In this document: positions 1-9,290 of the stretch, in pieces
Layout of the letters: each line of letters opens with the position of its first letter
Position numbering within the stretch: position 1 is the stretch's first letter
Assembly (NCBI GenBank): GCA_965197825.1
Contig: CBDANW010000002.1
Coordinates: forward strand, 744,001-808,000
DNA: 64,000 bases
Source: CBDANW01 sp965197825
GTDB lineage: Bacteria > Acidobacteriota > Vicinamibacteria > Marinacidobacterales > DATDRI01
Reading direction: 5' to 3'
Made by a program: the position numbers and the translations under genes
Notes under the pieces: model-generated
Told to the model about the DNA's origin: nothing
Database searches by the model: none
Seen by the model: the letters and a program-made list of their open reading frames with translations, nothing else

Positions 1-236
1 GACCCTATCGGTACCTGCGCCATCCCAACTACGTTGCCGTCATCACCGAGGGACTGGCGATTCCTCTCCTTCACTCGGCTTGGATCACGGCGATGTGGTT
101 CACCGTACTGAATGCTTTCGCGCTTCGCGATCGTATTCGGTGCGAGGAGCAGGCACTCGCCGAGCATTGCAGTTACCAGGAGCACCTGGGTGATCGGCCG
201 CGATTCATTCCGCTTAAACAAGAGCTCCGGCGGTGA
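1..236 (+). CDS. Isoprenylcysteine carboxyl methyltransferase (ICMT)-like protein, C-terminal part
   Basis: The reading frame is open from the left edge (first full codon at base 3) to TGA at 234-236, so the start lies outside the window. The visible 77 residues begin with PYRYLRHPNYVAVITE, which matches the conserved PY/F-R-Y-x-RHPNY motif of the ICMT / phospholipid methyltransferase membrane family (SAM binding). A hydrophobic stretch follows (about residues 18-38), then a short basic tail with a further conserved C-terminal EEQAL...YxxH pattern. The family methylates prenylated or lipid substrates at the membrane; the substrate here cannot be told. Its stop overlaps the next gene's start (GTGA), suggesting an operon with the acyl carrier protein and acyl-AMP ligase. 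Confidence 0.75.
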   Translation, partial: PYRYLRHPNYVAVITEGLAIPLLHSAWITAMWFTVLNAFALRDRIRCEEQALAEHCSYQEHLGDRPRFIPLKQELRR

Positions 237-490
237 CGGAGCTCGAGATCCTGGACGGCGTGCGGGAAGTGATCCGCGACGAGCTTCGGTTGAACATGCC
301 CGTCACACCGTCGACGAACCTCGTTCGCGATCTGCAGCTCGACTCTCTAAAACAATTGACGCTCGTGGTCGAGCTCGAGAATCGTTTCCAGGTGCGCCTC
401 GATGCCGGGGACGAGGAAGGGCTCGAGACGCTCAAGGACGTCGTCCGGCTCCTTCAACGGCGCCTCGCGGAGAAGCCTCATCGTGCTTAA
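233..490 (+). CDS. Acyl carrier protein
   Basis: This 85-aa protein has the size and motif of an acyl/peptidyl carrier protein: LQLDSLKQL places the phosphopantetheine-accepting Ser at residue 38 in the DSL motif at the start of helix 2. The GTG start overlaps the previous stop by 4 bp (GTGA) and the end overlaps the GTG start of the acyl-AMP ligase by 8 bp, so the three genes are probably translationally coupled. In such ACP + acyl-AMP ligase pairs the ligase usually loads a fatty acyl group directly onto the carrier; that role is inferred from context. Confidence 0.88.
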   Translation: MTELEILDGVREVIRDELRLNMPVTPSTNLVRDLQLDSLKQLTLVVELENRFQVRLDAGDEEGLETLKDVVRLLQRRLAEKPHRA

Positions 491-2279
491 CGAGCCTGCC
501 AAACCTGCCAAGCCTGCCAAGACGGACAGCGCGGACAACACCCTCGGGGGGCTCCTTCTGCGAGCGTCCAAATCCGCTTGCGGCGTGAGGTTCATCGATC
601 GGAAGGAAAAGGCGTCCTTCTACTCCTACGAAGAGATCTACGAACGGGCGACGATGACCGCCGGTGGTTTGCAAGGTCTGGGAATTGGCGCGGGAGACGT
701 GGTGGCGATCGTCCTCCCCACGTCGATCGATTTCTACGCGGCCTTCTTCGGCGTCTCGCTGGCGGGAGCGATCCCCGGCGCGCTCTATCCTCCTTTTCGT
801 CTTGGCCGCCTCGACGAGTACCACGCTCGAACGGCTGCCATGCTCGAGAAAAGTGGCGCCCGTCTCTTGTTGACCTCGCGCATGGTGGCGCGGCTTCTTG
901 GCCGAAGTAGCGATGCCGCGGCGCTCGAGCTGGGCCTAGTGACGATGGAAGACATCCCGACTGGAATGTCTGCAATGCCTGCAATGTTGGACGCTCCGGA
1001 TGTCGCCGACGGTTCGGCGGATCGGCTGGCGCTCATCCAGTTTTCCTCCGGCTCGACACGAGAGCCCAAGGCGGTGCGCTTATCGCATCGCCAGATCCTC
1101 GCAAACGTGGATGCCATCCGGCAGGTCATCTTGAAAGCCTACCCGGAGAGCGCCGAGCTCACCCATCGGGCGGTCTCTTGGCTGCCGCTCTACCATGACA
1201 TGGGTCTTGTTGGCTCGGTGTTCACGAGTCTCGCGCATCCGAGCGATTTGGTTCTGATACCGCCCGAGTACTTCGTGAGTCGGCCCGCCATCTGGCTCCG
1301 CGCGATCTCCCGTTACCGGGGGACGGTGAGCGCGGCGCCGAACTTTGCTTACGGTCTGTGTGCGGATCGCATTCGGGACGATGAGCTCGAAGGCGTCGAC
1401 CTTTCGAGCTGGTGTCTGGCTCTCAATGGTGCCGAGCCGGTAGCGCCCTCGATCCTCCGTCGATTTCAAAAGCGGTTTCGTCCCTTCGGTCTCCGCGAGA
1501 ACGCATTAACTCCGGTCTATGGGCTCTCCGAGGCCGCTCTCGCAGTGACGTTTGCGGAGCCTGGGCTCCGCGCGGACGCCCGCGTTTTCGACCGACGCGG
1601 TCTTATTGGGCAGGCTGGGCAGGCCGGGCAGGGGATCGCCACGCCGGCCGCAAGCGGTCTAGAGCTAGCGAGTCTCGGCAAGCCGCTTCCCGGGTATCGG
1701 CTGCGGATCGCAGACGGGAACGGGAGTCCGGTCCGTACTCGACATATGGGCCGCGTGATGGTTCGCGGCCCTTCGATTCCTCTGGACGCGACCCGCGATG
1801 GCTGGTTGGATACCGGCGACAGTGGCTTCATGTTCGACGACGAGCTCTACCTCTACGGTCGCAACAAAGATCTCATCGTTCTGCGCGGCCGGAACTACGC
1901 GCCTCAAGACATCGAGCTCGCCTTGGACGATCTTCCCGACGTGCGGAGAGGGTGCACCGCCGCCCTGGGCGTGGTGCCCGAGGGGGGCGAGAGAGAGGAG
2001 CTGGTGATCCTCGTGGAGAGGAACCGGGGAAGCTCGGCGTCGGTGGATCCAGGGTTGGTGCGAGCGGTGCGGGAATCCGTCGCCGCTCGCCTCGGGCTGG
2101 TTCCCGACGTCGTGCGCGTGCTCGAGCCTGGTACCTTGCCTCGTACGTTCAATGGCAAGATTCGACGCGGCAAGGCGAGGCGTCGATATCGGGCGGGAAG
2201 ACTGAGCATTCGTCGGCGATGGCCGCGTTGGCAGCTCGCCGGTGAGCTCCTCAGGTCCTTCACCGCAGGGGGGAATTGA
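483..2279 (+). CDS. Fatty acyl-AMP ligase (FAAL-type AMP-binding enzyme)
   Basis: This 598-aa ANL-superfamily enzyme activates a fatty acid as acyl-AMP. Visible motifs are FSSGSTREPKAVRLSH (A3 P-loop, about residue 186), YGLSEAALAV (A5) and GRNKDLIVLRGRNY (A8/A10 hinge, about residue 458). The N-terminal block with PTSIDFYAAFFG and YPPFRLGRL is typical of FAALs rather than CoA ligases. A longer reading frame begins at 402, but the GTG at 483, overlapping the carrier-protein gene, gives the usual family length and is preferred. With the upstream carrier protein it probably starts synthesis of a lipid or lipopeptide; no elongating enzymes are present in the window. Confidence 0.85.
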   Translation: MLNEPAKPAKPAKTDSADNTLGGLLLRASKSACGVRFIDRKEKASFYSYEEIYERATMTAGGLQGLGIGAGDVVAIVLPTSIDFYAAFFGVSLAGAIPGALYPPFRLGRLDEYHARTAAMLEKSGARLLLTSRMVARLLGRSSDAAALELGLVTMEDIPTGMSAMPAMLDAPDVADGSADRLALIQFSSGSTREPKAVRLSHRQILANVDAIRQVILKAYPESAELTHRAVSWLPLYHDMGLVGSVFTSLAHPSDLVLIPPEYFVSRPAIWLRAISRYRGTVSAAPNFAYGLCADRIRDDELEGVDLSSWCLALNGAEPVAPSILRRFQKRFRPFGLRENALTPVYGLSEAALAVTFAEPGLRADARVFDRRGLIGQAGQAGQGIATPAASGLELASLGKPLPGYRLRIADGNGSPVRTRHMGRVMVRGPSIPLDATRDGWLDTGDSGFMFDDELYLYGRNKDLIVLRGRNYAPQDIELALDDLPDVRRGCTAALGVVPEGGEREELVILVERNRGSSASVDPGLVRAVRESVAARLGLVPDVVRVLEPGTLPRTFNGKIRRGKARRRYRAGRLSIRRRWPRWQLAGELLRSFTAGGN

Positions 2280-2824
2280 GCCGGGGGGAGTCGAGATGGA
2301 CGGCAAGGACTTCGATCTGCTTAAATCAGCCTCTCATGCCTGTAGGAGCCGACAGACATCGATGCTTCATGGAAATCGCCATCGTGGAAGCCTACCGAGG
2401 CGTCCGGCGTGGCCACGGAGGGCCCTTCGGAGCCTGTCTCGTTTTCAAAGGAGAGGTTCTCGCGACCGGGTACAACGAGGTGCTCAAGAGCAACGATCCC
2501 ACGCGACACGCAGAAATCTGCGCCATTACCCGAGCCGCCAAGCAGATGGACTCCCCGCACTTCAAGGAGTGTGAGATATACTCCACGACCGAGCCGTGCC
2601 CGATGTGCTTCGCCGCTATCCACTGGGCGCAAATCCCTCGCCTGTATTTCGGGACCACCGTTCGGGACGTGAAGCGGCTCGGTTTCAACGAGCTCGTGAT
2701 CTCGAACCGAACCATCAAGCGGTTGGGACGGAGCAAGGTCAAGGTGACGGCGGGCGTCATGCGGGATGAATGTCGAGAGCTGCTGGAGGCTTGGAAGACC
2801 GTTCCGCACCGGAGGACGTATTGA
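2276..2824 (+). CDS. Cytidine/deoxycytidylate-family nucleoside deaminase (guanine deaminase-like)
   Basis: The zinc site is clear: HAE (about residue 78) supplies the His ligand and proton-shuttling Glu, and EPCPMC (about residue 105) the two Cys ligands. GGPFGACLV and YNEVLKSNDPTRHAE resemble the B. subtilis GuaD guanine deaminase subgroup, so conversion of guanine to xanthine is a reasonable guess; a general nucleoside deaminase is the alternative. The TTG at 2276 has a G-rich ribosome site (GCAGGGGG) and overlaps the ligase stop; an in-frame ATG at 2336 would give a 162-aa protein closer to the family start, so the N-terminus is uncertain. The stop overlaps the M20 peptidase start (ATGA). 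Confidence 0.82.
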   Translation: MSRGESRWTARTSICLNQPLMPVGADRHRCFMEIAIVEAYRGVRRGHGGPFGACLVFKGEVLATGYNEVLKSNDPTRHAEICAITRAAKQMDSPHFKECEIYSTTEPCPMCFAAIHWAQIPRLYFGTTVRDVKRLGFNELVISNRTIKRLGRSKVKVTAGVMRDECRELLEAWKTVPHRRTY

Positions 2825-4158
2825 TGAACGCGCCGAAGGCGATGCTCCTCGCCATGCTGATCGTGATACCGCTCTCGTTGTCGCTCGCTGCATGTGCCGG
2901 TTCACCTCCGGTCGAGGGCAGCTCACCGCTCTTGACTGTGGCGGAAGAGCAGATTCGGGATTACGTCGAACAGAACAAGGAAGAAGCGATTCAGTTGCTG
3001 CAACGCGTCGCCGACATCAATAGCGGCACGATGAATGTCGAGGGTGTGCGCGAAGTGGGACGAGTCTTCCAGTCGGAGCTCGACGCGCTAGGATTCGGGA
3101 CGCGTTGGATCTCGATGCCCAAAGAAGTGGGCCGTGCCGGGCACCTCTTTGCGGAACGGAGCGGGGATCGGGGTTCGCGAATCCTTCTGATTGGGCATTT
3201 GGACACCGTTTTCGAGAGGGATAGTACGTTTCAGGAGAGCGCACGGCAAAGCGGCCGCTTGAAGGGACCCGGCGTGGCCGATATGAAGGGTGGTGACGTC
3301 GTGATGCTTCAGGCGCTCAAGGCGCTCCATCATGTGGGAGCGCTCGAGGGGACGACGATCACCGTGGCCCTGATCGGCGATGAAGAGAAGCCGGGCAGGC
3401 CCATCGACGTCGCCCGCGGTGACCTCATCGAGGCGGCCAATCGGAGTGATGTTGCCTTGGGTTTCGAGGGAGGCGTGGGAAGAAACGACGCGACGGTGGC
3501 TCGTCGTGGCGCCGGGAGCTGGATACTCGAAGTGACCGGCAAGGAAGGCCACTCGTCTCGGATCTTCTCACCCGCTTTCGGTGACGGGGCCATCTTCGAA
3601 GCGGCGCGGATTTTGAACGCCTTTCGCGAGGAGCTTAGCGGGGAGGAGTATCTGACCTTCAACCCTGGAGTGATCCTGGGAGGAACGTCGATGGATTTCG
3701 ACCCCGAAACCGCCCGCGGAGCGGCTTTCGGAAAACCCAACGTCATCTCTCAGAAGGTCGCGGTTCAAGGCGGACTGCGTTTCATTTCGGAAAAGCAGAA
3801 GGAAGAGGCTCAGGCTCGGATGCGAGAGATCGTAAGCCAAAGTCTATCGGGCACCTCCGCCGAAATTCACTTTCACCAGGACGAATACCCGGCGATGACG
3901 CCCAATCGAGGTGACTACGAGCTGCTGGCAACCTTTGACGGGGTGAGCCGCGATTTGGGTTTGGGTGCCATCGGGCCGGTGGATCCTGGATCTCGGGGAG
4001 CGGCCGATATCTCGTTCGTCGCGCCGCTGGTCGATGCGCTGGCCGGGCTTGGGCCGGTTGGCACCGGCTCGCACTCGATCCGGGAGGATCTGGACCTCGA
4101 ATCCCTCCGGATAGCTACCCAGCGCGCGGCGGTCTTGCTCTATAGACTGACCCGCTAA
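2824..4158 (+). CDS. M20-family metallopeptidase lipoprotein (carboxypeptidase G2-like)
   Basis: The 444-aa product starts at an ATG overlapping the preceding stop (ATGA) and has a lipoprotein signal with lipobox LAAC at about residues 21-24, so it should be exported and lipid-anchored. The M20 zinc residues are seen in GHLDTV (about residue 124), VADMKGG (about 150), the catalytic/ligand pair DEE (about 185) and the C-terminal GTGSHSIRED His. GHSS in the lid domain is also conserved. It probably hydrolyses C-terminal amino acids or related amides in the periplasm. A diverged copy of its last ~60 codons recurs at 6507-6715. Confidence 0.88.
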   Translation: MNAPKAMLLAMLIVIPLSLSLAACAGSPPVEGSSPLLTVAEEQIRDYVEQNKEEAIQLLQRVADINSGTMNVEGVREVGRVFQSELDALGFGTRWISMPKEVGRAGHLFAERSGDRGSRILLIGHLDTVFERDSTFQESARQSGRLKGPGVADMKGGDVVMLQALKALHHVGALEGTTITVALIGDEEKPGRPIDVARGDLIEAANRSDVALGFEGGVGRNDATVARRGAGSWILEVTGKEGHSSRIFSPAFGDGAIFEAARILNAFREELSGEEYLTFNPGVILGGTSMDFDPETARGAAFGKPNVISQKVAVQGGLRFISEKQKEEAQARMREIVSQSLSGTSAEIHFHQDEYPAMTPNRGDYELLATFDGVSRDLGLGAIGPVDPGSRGAADISFVAPLVDALAGLGPVGTGSHSIREDLDLESLRIATQRAAVLLYRLTR

Positions 4159-4226
4159 TCCAATAGTCGGACAACCGATCTTTTCGAGCTCGCGCCACCG
4201 AGTGGGGCGGCGTTCCGATTGGCCTA

Positions 4227-5068
4227 CTAACGACTCGCCTTACGAGGGCCTGGTCGCGGACGACGAGGAATCGCGGCTGGCTTGCCATCCCGCACCGCGC
4301 GGTAATGCGGCGACAAGATCTCGACGCCCGCTTGCTTGAAGGCCTCGAGGATGTTCCGGTGGAGCTCCGAATAAGTCGCACTCATCACGAAAGGGTCATC
4401 AGTGTAGGCGTTGAGCTCGTAGGTCATGCTGAAATCGTTGAGGCTGTCTTGCCGGACGAAGGGCTCAGGTTGGTCGAGTACGTGGTTAGTCTTGGCTGCC
4501 GCCGACAGTAGGAACTCTTGAACCCTCCGCCAGTCGACGTCGTAGCCGATACTCACGCCGGTGTGCAGAATCAGTCCCTGGGATGCCGCCATTTCGCTGA
4601 AGTTCTTGACGGCACCGGCCAGAACAGCGCCGTTCGGGATGGTGCCCCCTTCGTTTTTCGCGGTTTGGATTCGAGTCACCAAGAGATTCTTTTCGATCAC
4701 CCGGCCAGTGGAAGTCCCAATCTCCACCCAGTCGCCGATCCGAAATGCTCCGGTGTAGGTGAGCACCAATCCCGCGACGAGGTTTCCAATCGCCCCGGTT
4801 GAGCCCAGGGTGATGAGAGCGCCGACGAAGAGCGACACGCCGCTGAAGAACTCACTGTCCGCACCCGGCAGGTGAGGAAAAATAGCGATCAACACTAGGA
4901 ACAATACAGCCGTGCGGACGATCTTGTAGGTGGTTTCGGCCCAATCGGTGTGGAACCCGCGGATGACGATGATCCCGTTCTCGACAGCGCGAAAAACGAA
5001 ATGGATCAACTTTAGGCCGTAGCGGCAGATGACCATGACGACAAGGATGTAGATGAGATCGGGAAGAT
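4227..5068 (-). pseudogene. MscS-type mechanosensitive channel, 5' end lost to IS insertion
   Basis: About 280 residues of an MscS-family channel remain: two hydrophobic segments, the pore/beta-domain region (LTYTGAFRIGDWVEIG, then IPNGAVLAGAVKNFS) and a C-terminal domain ending in a basic tail. The 5' end is cut at the terminal repeat of an IS256-type element at 5068/5069, and no upstream portion was found elsewhere in the window. The reading frame continues into the IS to an ATG at 5114, so a hybrid protein with a 15-residue IS-encoded leader could be made, but it would lack the normal N-terminal membrane helices. Confidence 0.8.
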
Positions 5069-6243
5069 GGGGATGTCCCGGCCGCTGTTGAATTTGGTCG
5101 GGTAGCGGCGGCACCTGTGAATACTCTTAGGCAGCAAACTCATCGCTGTCAAGAGATTTCTGTTTGCTTCTAAGCGCGTGAACGAGAGCGCCCATATGGC
5201 GATAGCCTTTGATACGCCGGAACTTTTTCTGCGCGGTGACGACGCCAAGAGCGGTCCATCGGCGAACCATGGAAGGACTCTTCCAACGCTTGACGTTTCT
5301 CGATACTCTGCGAATGGTTCCGTTGAGATTCTCAATGGCGTTCGTCGTGGCAAGAGACTGGCGAAGTAAGGCGGGCAGCGCGAGCTTCACGACCGCGAGT
5401 GTCTCTTCCATCCCTTCACGAAGGCTTCCGGCAGCTTCGTCGTAGCCGTTTCGCTCGAGCCACGACACCAATGCCTGAAGTCGCTTGCGCGCCTTGTCGG
5501 CACTCTTGCACTTGTAGGCTTCCTTCATCGTCTGGAGCACGTAGGCGTGACGAAACTTGGGAAGGTACGAACGAAGATTCCGGAGTTTATGGATCTGGCA
5601 CCTTTGGATGACCGCGAGGTCCCCCAAAACGTCGACGAGTGCCTTGCGGATGCCTTTGCCTCCGTCCACTACGCAGAGAATCGACTCATCGACGCGCAAG
5701 CCTCGCTCGAGAAGGTCCTGCAACATCGCGGTGCACACCCGAGAGTTCTCCGTCGAGCCCAGCCATATACCCAGGGGCACCTTCGTTCCATCTATTGTGA
5801 TACCGAGAGTTACGACGACGGTCTGTCCGGCCACCTCAAGGCCATCCAGCATCAGTGCCGCAAGCTCGAACTCCTCTAGCCGCCGAGACAGGTATTCCTC
5901 GAGCTTCTTAGTCGTCTGGCTCACGAGGTGACGGCTGGCGGCACTCTTACTCGTGCCACGAGACTTCAACTTGGCCGCGGGTTTGTCCAGACTCGATTCG
6001 TAATTTCGGGTCGATACCCCCACCAAGATCTGATTCAATACTCGCTCTGGAAGCGGGTCTTCTTCGCGGAAGGCTTCGAAGTGTGGAAGCGACGCCTCCT
6101 CGCCCGACTTCGAGCGAACTCGAGGTCGCGACACTTGGATGCGACGACCACCGAAGCTCAGCTCTCCGTTCGTGCTCCCCCAGTGGTTATGAGTCCGCTC
6201 CTTCTCGTGCTTGCCCTTGAGCCCCGCGATCTCCTCGGCGTAG
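5069..6243 (-). mobile_element. IS256-type element, copy 1, truncated
   Basis: The right end starts with GGGGATGTCCC at 5069 and is nearly identical to the complete copy at 10325-11784 over about 1175 bp. Identity stops after CCTCGGCGT near 6243, so about 285 bp of the left end, including the transposase N-terminus and left inverted repeat, are missing. The junction runs into an IS91-like fragment, showing that a deletion or recombination followed insertion. No target duplication can be checked because the other end is gone. Confidence 0.88.
5127..6243 (-). pseudogene. IS256-family (Mutator) transposase, N-terminally truncated
   Basis: About 372 C-terminal residues of a DDE transposase of the Mutator/IS256 family remain. 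The catalytic residues are recognisable as Asp in LMLDGLEV, Asp in CVVDGGKGIRKAL and Glu in TTNAIENLNG. Unlike the copy at 10383-11678, this one keeps the intact C-terminus ending in SLDSDEFAA, but it lacks roughly the first 60 residues. Upstream sequence supplies an artificial in-frame extension to 6455 that is not transposase. Confidence 0.85.
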
Positions 6244-6261
6244 GGGCTCCATCGACTTGCC

Positions 6262-6495
6262 TTGGTTATGCACGCTGAAGCCGGAATGGCGCCAGGACAA
6301 AAGCAGGTCGATGCGCTCTTGGGTGATGAGCTCCCGGTCTCGGAGAAGGCGCAGCACCTTGTGACGGAAGACGAGCTCGGCCCGATGGGTAGCGACGTAG
6401 GGGATGGGATGCCACGAACCATCATCGAAGAAAACCCCGCGGGTGACGATGGCATGGATGTGGGGGTTCCACTTCAACGAGGGCGATGGCCGACC
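6262..6495 (-). pseudogene. IS91-family transposase fragment
   Basis: The reverse strand encodes about 75 residues typical of the central part of IS91-type rolling-circle transposases: NPHIHAIVTRGVFFDDGSW followed by ELVFRHKVLRLL and the LLSWRHSGFSVHN block. Both flanks are lost: it joins IS256 copy 1 on one side and an orphan M20 peptidase tail on the other. No terminal sequences or second catalytic domain are present. Confidence 0.72.
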
Positions 6496-6506
6496 ATCCC
6501 AAGGAG

Positions 6507-6715
6507 CCATTGCACCGGTGGACCCTGGGACACGAGGCGCCGCCGATATCTCGTTCGTCGCGCCGCTCGTCGATGCTCTGGCCGGGCTCGGGCCGGTTGG
6601 CACCGGCTCACATTCGATCAGGGAGGATCTCGACCTCGAGTCCCTCCGGATAGCTACCCAGCGCTCGGCGAAGTCTTGCTCTATAGACCGACCCGCTAAT
6701 CGGTCTGACAACCGA
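6507..6715 (+). pseudogene. Orphan C-terminal fragment of an M20 peptidase
   Basis: This stretch is homologous to the last ~60 codons of the M20 gene (about 3977-4175), including RGAADISFVAPLVDALAGLG and GTGSHSIREDLDLESLR, and the similarity continues past the stop codon. It differs at roughly one base in ten and carries a +1 insertion just before the end (CTCGGCGAAGTC against GCGCGGCGGTC). It is thus an old paralogue tail and not a recent duplication. It sits between the IS91 fragment and the FG-GAP gene remnant. Confidence 0.8.
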
Positions 6716-7543
6716 GTTTCCCAGAAACTTCGGGGGACACGGAGTCCAGGCGGTCGATGCCACGGGCGACGGGTTCGCGGATCTCTACGTTACCAACATT
6801 GCGGATCCCAAAGAGGATCGTCGCGAGTTGTTCTTCGTCAACCAAGGGGACGGGACGTTCGTGGAGCGGGCGCTCGAGGCCGGTGTGGAAGACGACGGGT
6901 TCTTCGATGGGAATAGCGAAGAGAGCCACGCCGCGGTGTGGGCCGATTTCGACAACGACGGGGATTACGATTTGTTCAACGCGCACACGTGGACCGGGCG
7001 AAGCCGTTTGTACCGAAACGATGGAAACGGGAAATTCGTCGATCTGACGGAAAGTGCCGGCATCAAGGTCATCGATTTGGAGTCACGTGGTGTCGCGGCG
7101 GGAGACATCAACGGCGACGGGCGCGTCGACATTCTCCTCAGCGCATGGGAAGGAGTGAAGAACGTCGCCTACATCAACCGGGGAAACTTCCGGTTTGCCC
7201 GAAAGGACGCGATCGGCATCGACGGTAGGGAGTTGTTCAACCAGGGCATCATGCTGACCGACTATGATGGGGACGGCGATCTCGACCTGGCATCGACGGG
7301 ATGGTTCGCGCTGGATCTTCCCATGGGCCCCATCGCTCTCTATCGGAATCGCGGCAACGGGATCTTTACTGATGTGAGCCATCGTCGTTGGACAAGACAA
7401 GGCCAAACTCTACTTGAATGTGGGCAACGGTGTGTTCGAGTTCGCACAGCTCTTTGGGCGCGGCGACTTTACTGCCGGTCTCGGCGATCTGGATCACGAC
7501 GGCGATCTCGACATCTATTTCGGCGGTAACCAGGCCATTTTTG
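6716..7543 (+). pseudogene. FG-GAP/VCBS repeat (ASPIC/UnbV-type) protein, segment 1
   Basis: A 5'-truncated gene for a beta-propeller protein with calcium-binding FG-GAP repeats. The frame opens with NFGGHGVQAVDATGDGFADL and continues with DFDNDGDYDL, DINGDGRVDI and DYDGDGDLDL at regular spacing. A frameshift near 7380 moves the reading to frame 3, where DLDHDGDLDIYFGGNQAIF continues up to 7543. There the gene is interrupted by an insertion sequence, and it resumes at 8916. The gene was probably a secreted or surface protein of the kind common in Acidobacteriota; it has no start codon or signal sequence left. Confidence 0.82.
7536..7543. repeat. Target-site duplication, left copy (CATTTTTG)
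   Basis: Eight-base direct repeat matching 8916-8923 on the far side of the IS at 7544-8915. The size is standard for IS256-family insertion. Confidence 0.93.
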
Positions 7544-8915
7544 GAGCTCTTGTCAATAGGTGTGTAAAAAAGTTCAGGCAGCAGCAACCTTCGACGACTC
7601 CGTTACCCTGTCTCCATCTTCAAATCGAACGCCCAGGTGAACCTCTCGCATCAGCTCCGGTGCGTTGAGCCGGCGAAAATTCTTCTCCGCAACCAGAAGC
7701 AGTTTGAAGATTGTCGCAGTGGCGGACTCGACTTTCTTGAACCTTTTGGCCGCATCCGTTCTCAATCTCAGTGCAGCGAACGGTGACTCCACGACGTTGC
7801 TCGTGCGAAGGTGTTGCCAGTGAGGCTTGGGAAAGGAATAAAAGCTGACCATCCGCTCCCAGTCCTCGTCGAGCACGTGCGCGGCCCCCGGAAGACCCTT
7901 GCGCAAGCACCAATCCTGGAACTTGGCCTTCTTCGTCTCGCACTCCTGCAGGCTGGTGGCGTAGGGGATCGCCGTCAACAGCGGCTTGGCCTGCGCCTGG
8001 TCCCTTTTCGGAATCCGGTCCAGTACGTTGAGGATTCGGTGGTTCCAGCACCGCTGTTCCTCAGCTTCTGGAAATACGTTTCGGGTCGCGGCCCAGATGC
8101 CGAGATGACCGTCACCGATCACCAAACGGGGACATCTCAGACCGCGCTTCTTCAGTCTCCGTAGCAGCGACGACCATGACGCTTAGGATTCTCGATGCCC
8201 GGCCTCCAGCGTCAGGACGATTTTCGTCCCGTCGGACAGGCCACCAACCGCAACTAGCACCGCCGCCTTGTCCTTCTCAAGGCCGGCCTTCACGTACACG
8301 CCATCTACCCACAGGTACACGAGCTCGAGTTCTTCCAGTGGGCGAGCTAGCCACTGCTCGTACTCTCCCTGCCATTTCTGTTTCAGCCGCGACACCGTGC
8401 TGGGAGAAAGTGGAGCGTCCTCCCCTAGAAGCCCGCGGAGCGACAGATCGAAATCTCCGTGAGCTAGTCCATGCAGGTACAGCTCCGGAATCAACTCGCT
8501 CACCGTTTCGCTCCGACGCTTGAACAGCGGAAGCACTCGACTTTCGAACCTCTCCTCCACGTCCCGTACTCTCGGCCGGCGAACCGTCACTGTGCCCACG
8601 CTCATCGTCAGCTTCCGAGGCTTACCGTATCCATTTCGATAGCCCGCCGTTGTGTCCACGGGCTTCCGTCTCTCCGATTTCTCACGCCCGAGAAGCTCCG
8701 TGACTTCGGCTACCATCAGCTCCTGCACCCAATCCTGGATCTCAAGCCTCGCCCACTTCTCCAGCGACTCCCAAGCCACCCTTGACGAGCTCCGTCGTCC
8801 TGTGGTCTTTTCCTTCATGGCGGTGTCTCCTTCCGTTGGCCCCTTCACGCCGTGTTTCGTGACGCGGAAGGTTACTCCGCCTTTACTTTATTTCCACACC
8901 TTCTGAGGGTAGCTC
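7544..8915 (-). mobile_element. IS256-type element inserted in the FG-GAP gene (different from the 5069/10325 family)
   Basis: The element spans 1372 bp and starts GAGCTC, ends in GGGTAGCTC, with imperfect inverted repeats sharing GAGCT, AGGTGTG and the following A-rich stretch. It is flanked by a perfect 8-bp direct repeat CATTTTTG (7536-7543 and 8916-8923). Removing the element and one repeat restores an uninterrupted FG-GAP reading frame (GGNQAIF then ENNGKGFF), which proves the boundaries. It carries one reverse-strand transposase gene. Confidence 0.95.
7574..8848 (-). pseudogene. IS256-family transposase with an in-frame TAA stop
   Basis: The full-length Mutator transposase frame is about 424 codons but contains TAA at 8183-8185, after ...LTLEAGHRES and before ASWSSLLRRLKKRG, both in the same frame. 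Catalytic residues lie on both sides of the stop: Asp in YLWVDGVYVK upstream, Asp in VIGDGHLGIW and Glu in TSNVVESPF downstream. The product is therefore split and should be inactive unless the stop is read through. The N-terminal half has the usual EVTELLGR and YRNGY(G)KPR motifs. Confidence 0.9.
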
Positions 8916-9290
8916 CATTTTTGAGAACAACGGGAAAGGTTTTTTCAAACGCGTCGCGGTGGCTGGGCTCAAGGGGATCGGCGCCAACGCGCGTGCCGTT
9001 TCCATGGTCGACATAGACAACGATGGGGATCTCGATCTCGCCGTGGCGAGCAAGCGAGGTTTCAACACGCTGTTCCGCAACAACCTCAACGACGACAACT
9101 GGCTGCAGGTCCAGCTACGGCACCACGCGGTGAGGCGGGTGCCTTCGGCTCGCGGGCCTACGTCTATGACGCGGGCCATCTCGATGACCCGGTGCACTTG
9201 AGGGGCCTGCGCGAAGCCCAGAGTGCTACGGGGTATTGCGCCCAAGACTCGCCGATACTTCACTTCGGAGTTCCGGCGGCGGGGACCAGT
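8916..9290 (+). pseudogene. FG-GAP/ASPIC-UnbV protein, segment 2
   Basis: This continues the FG-GAP gene after the IS: ENNGKGFFKRVAVAGLKG, then DIDNDGDLDLAVASKRGFN and NWLQVQLR, the hallmark of the entry into an ASPIC/UnbV domain. A frameshift near 9125 moves it to GEAGAFGSRAYVYDAGH and ILHFGVPAAGT, the usual end of that domain before its last strands. After about 9286 the homology stops; the missing last strands appear to be present in inverted orientation at 9354-9460. Confidence 0.78.

Noticed and set aside
402..482. Longer start for the acyl-AMP ligase
   Set aside because: The extra 27 residues overlap the acyl carrier protein gene in another frame and do not look like a ligase N-terminus.
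5127..6455. Single 442-codon frame treated as one transposase
   Set aside because: Only the part up to 6243 is transposase; the remaining ~70 codons are the antisense of an IS91 fragment joined by rearrangement.
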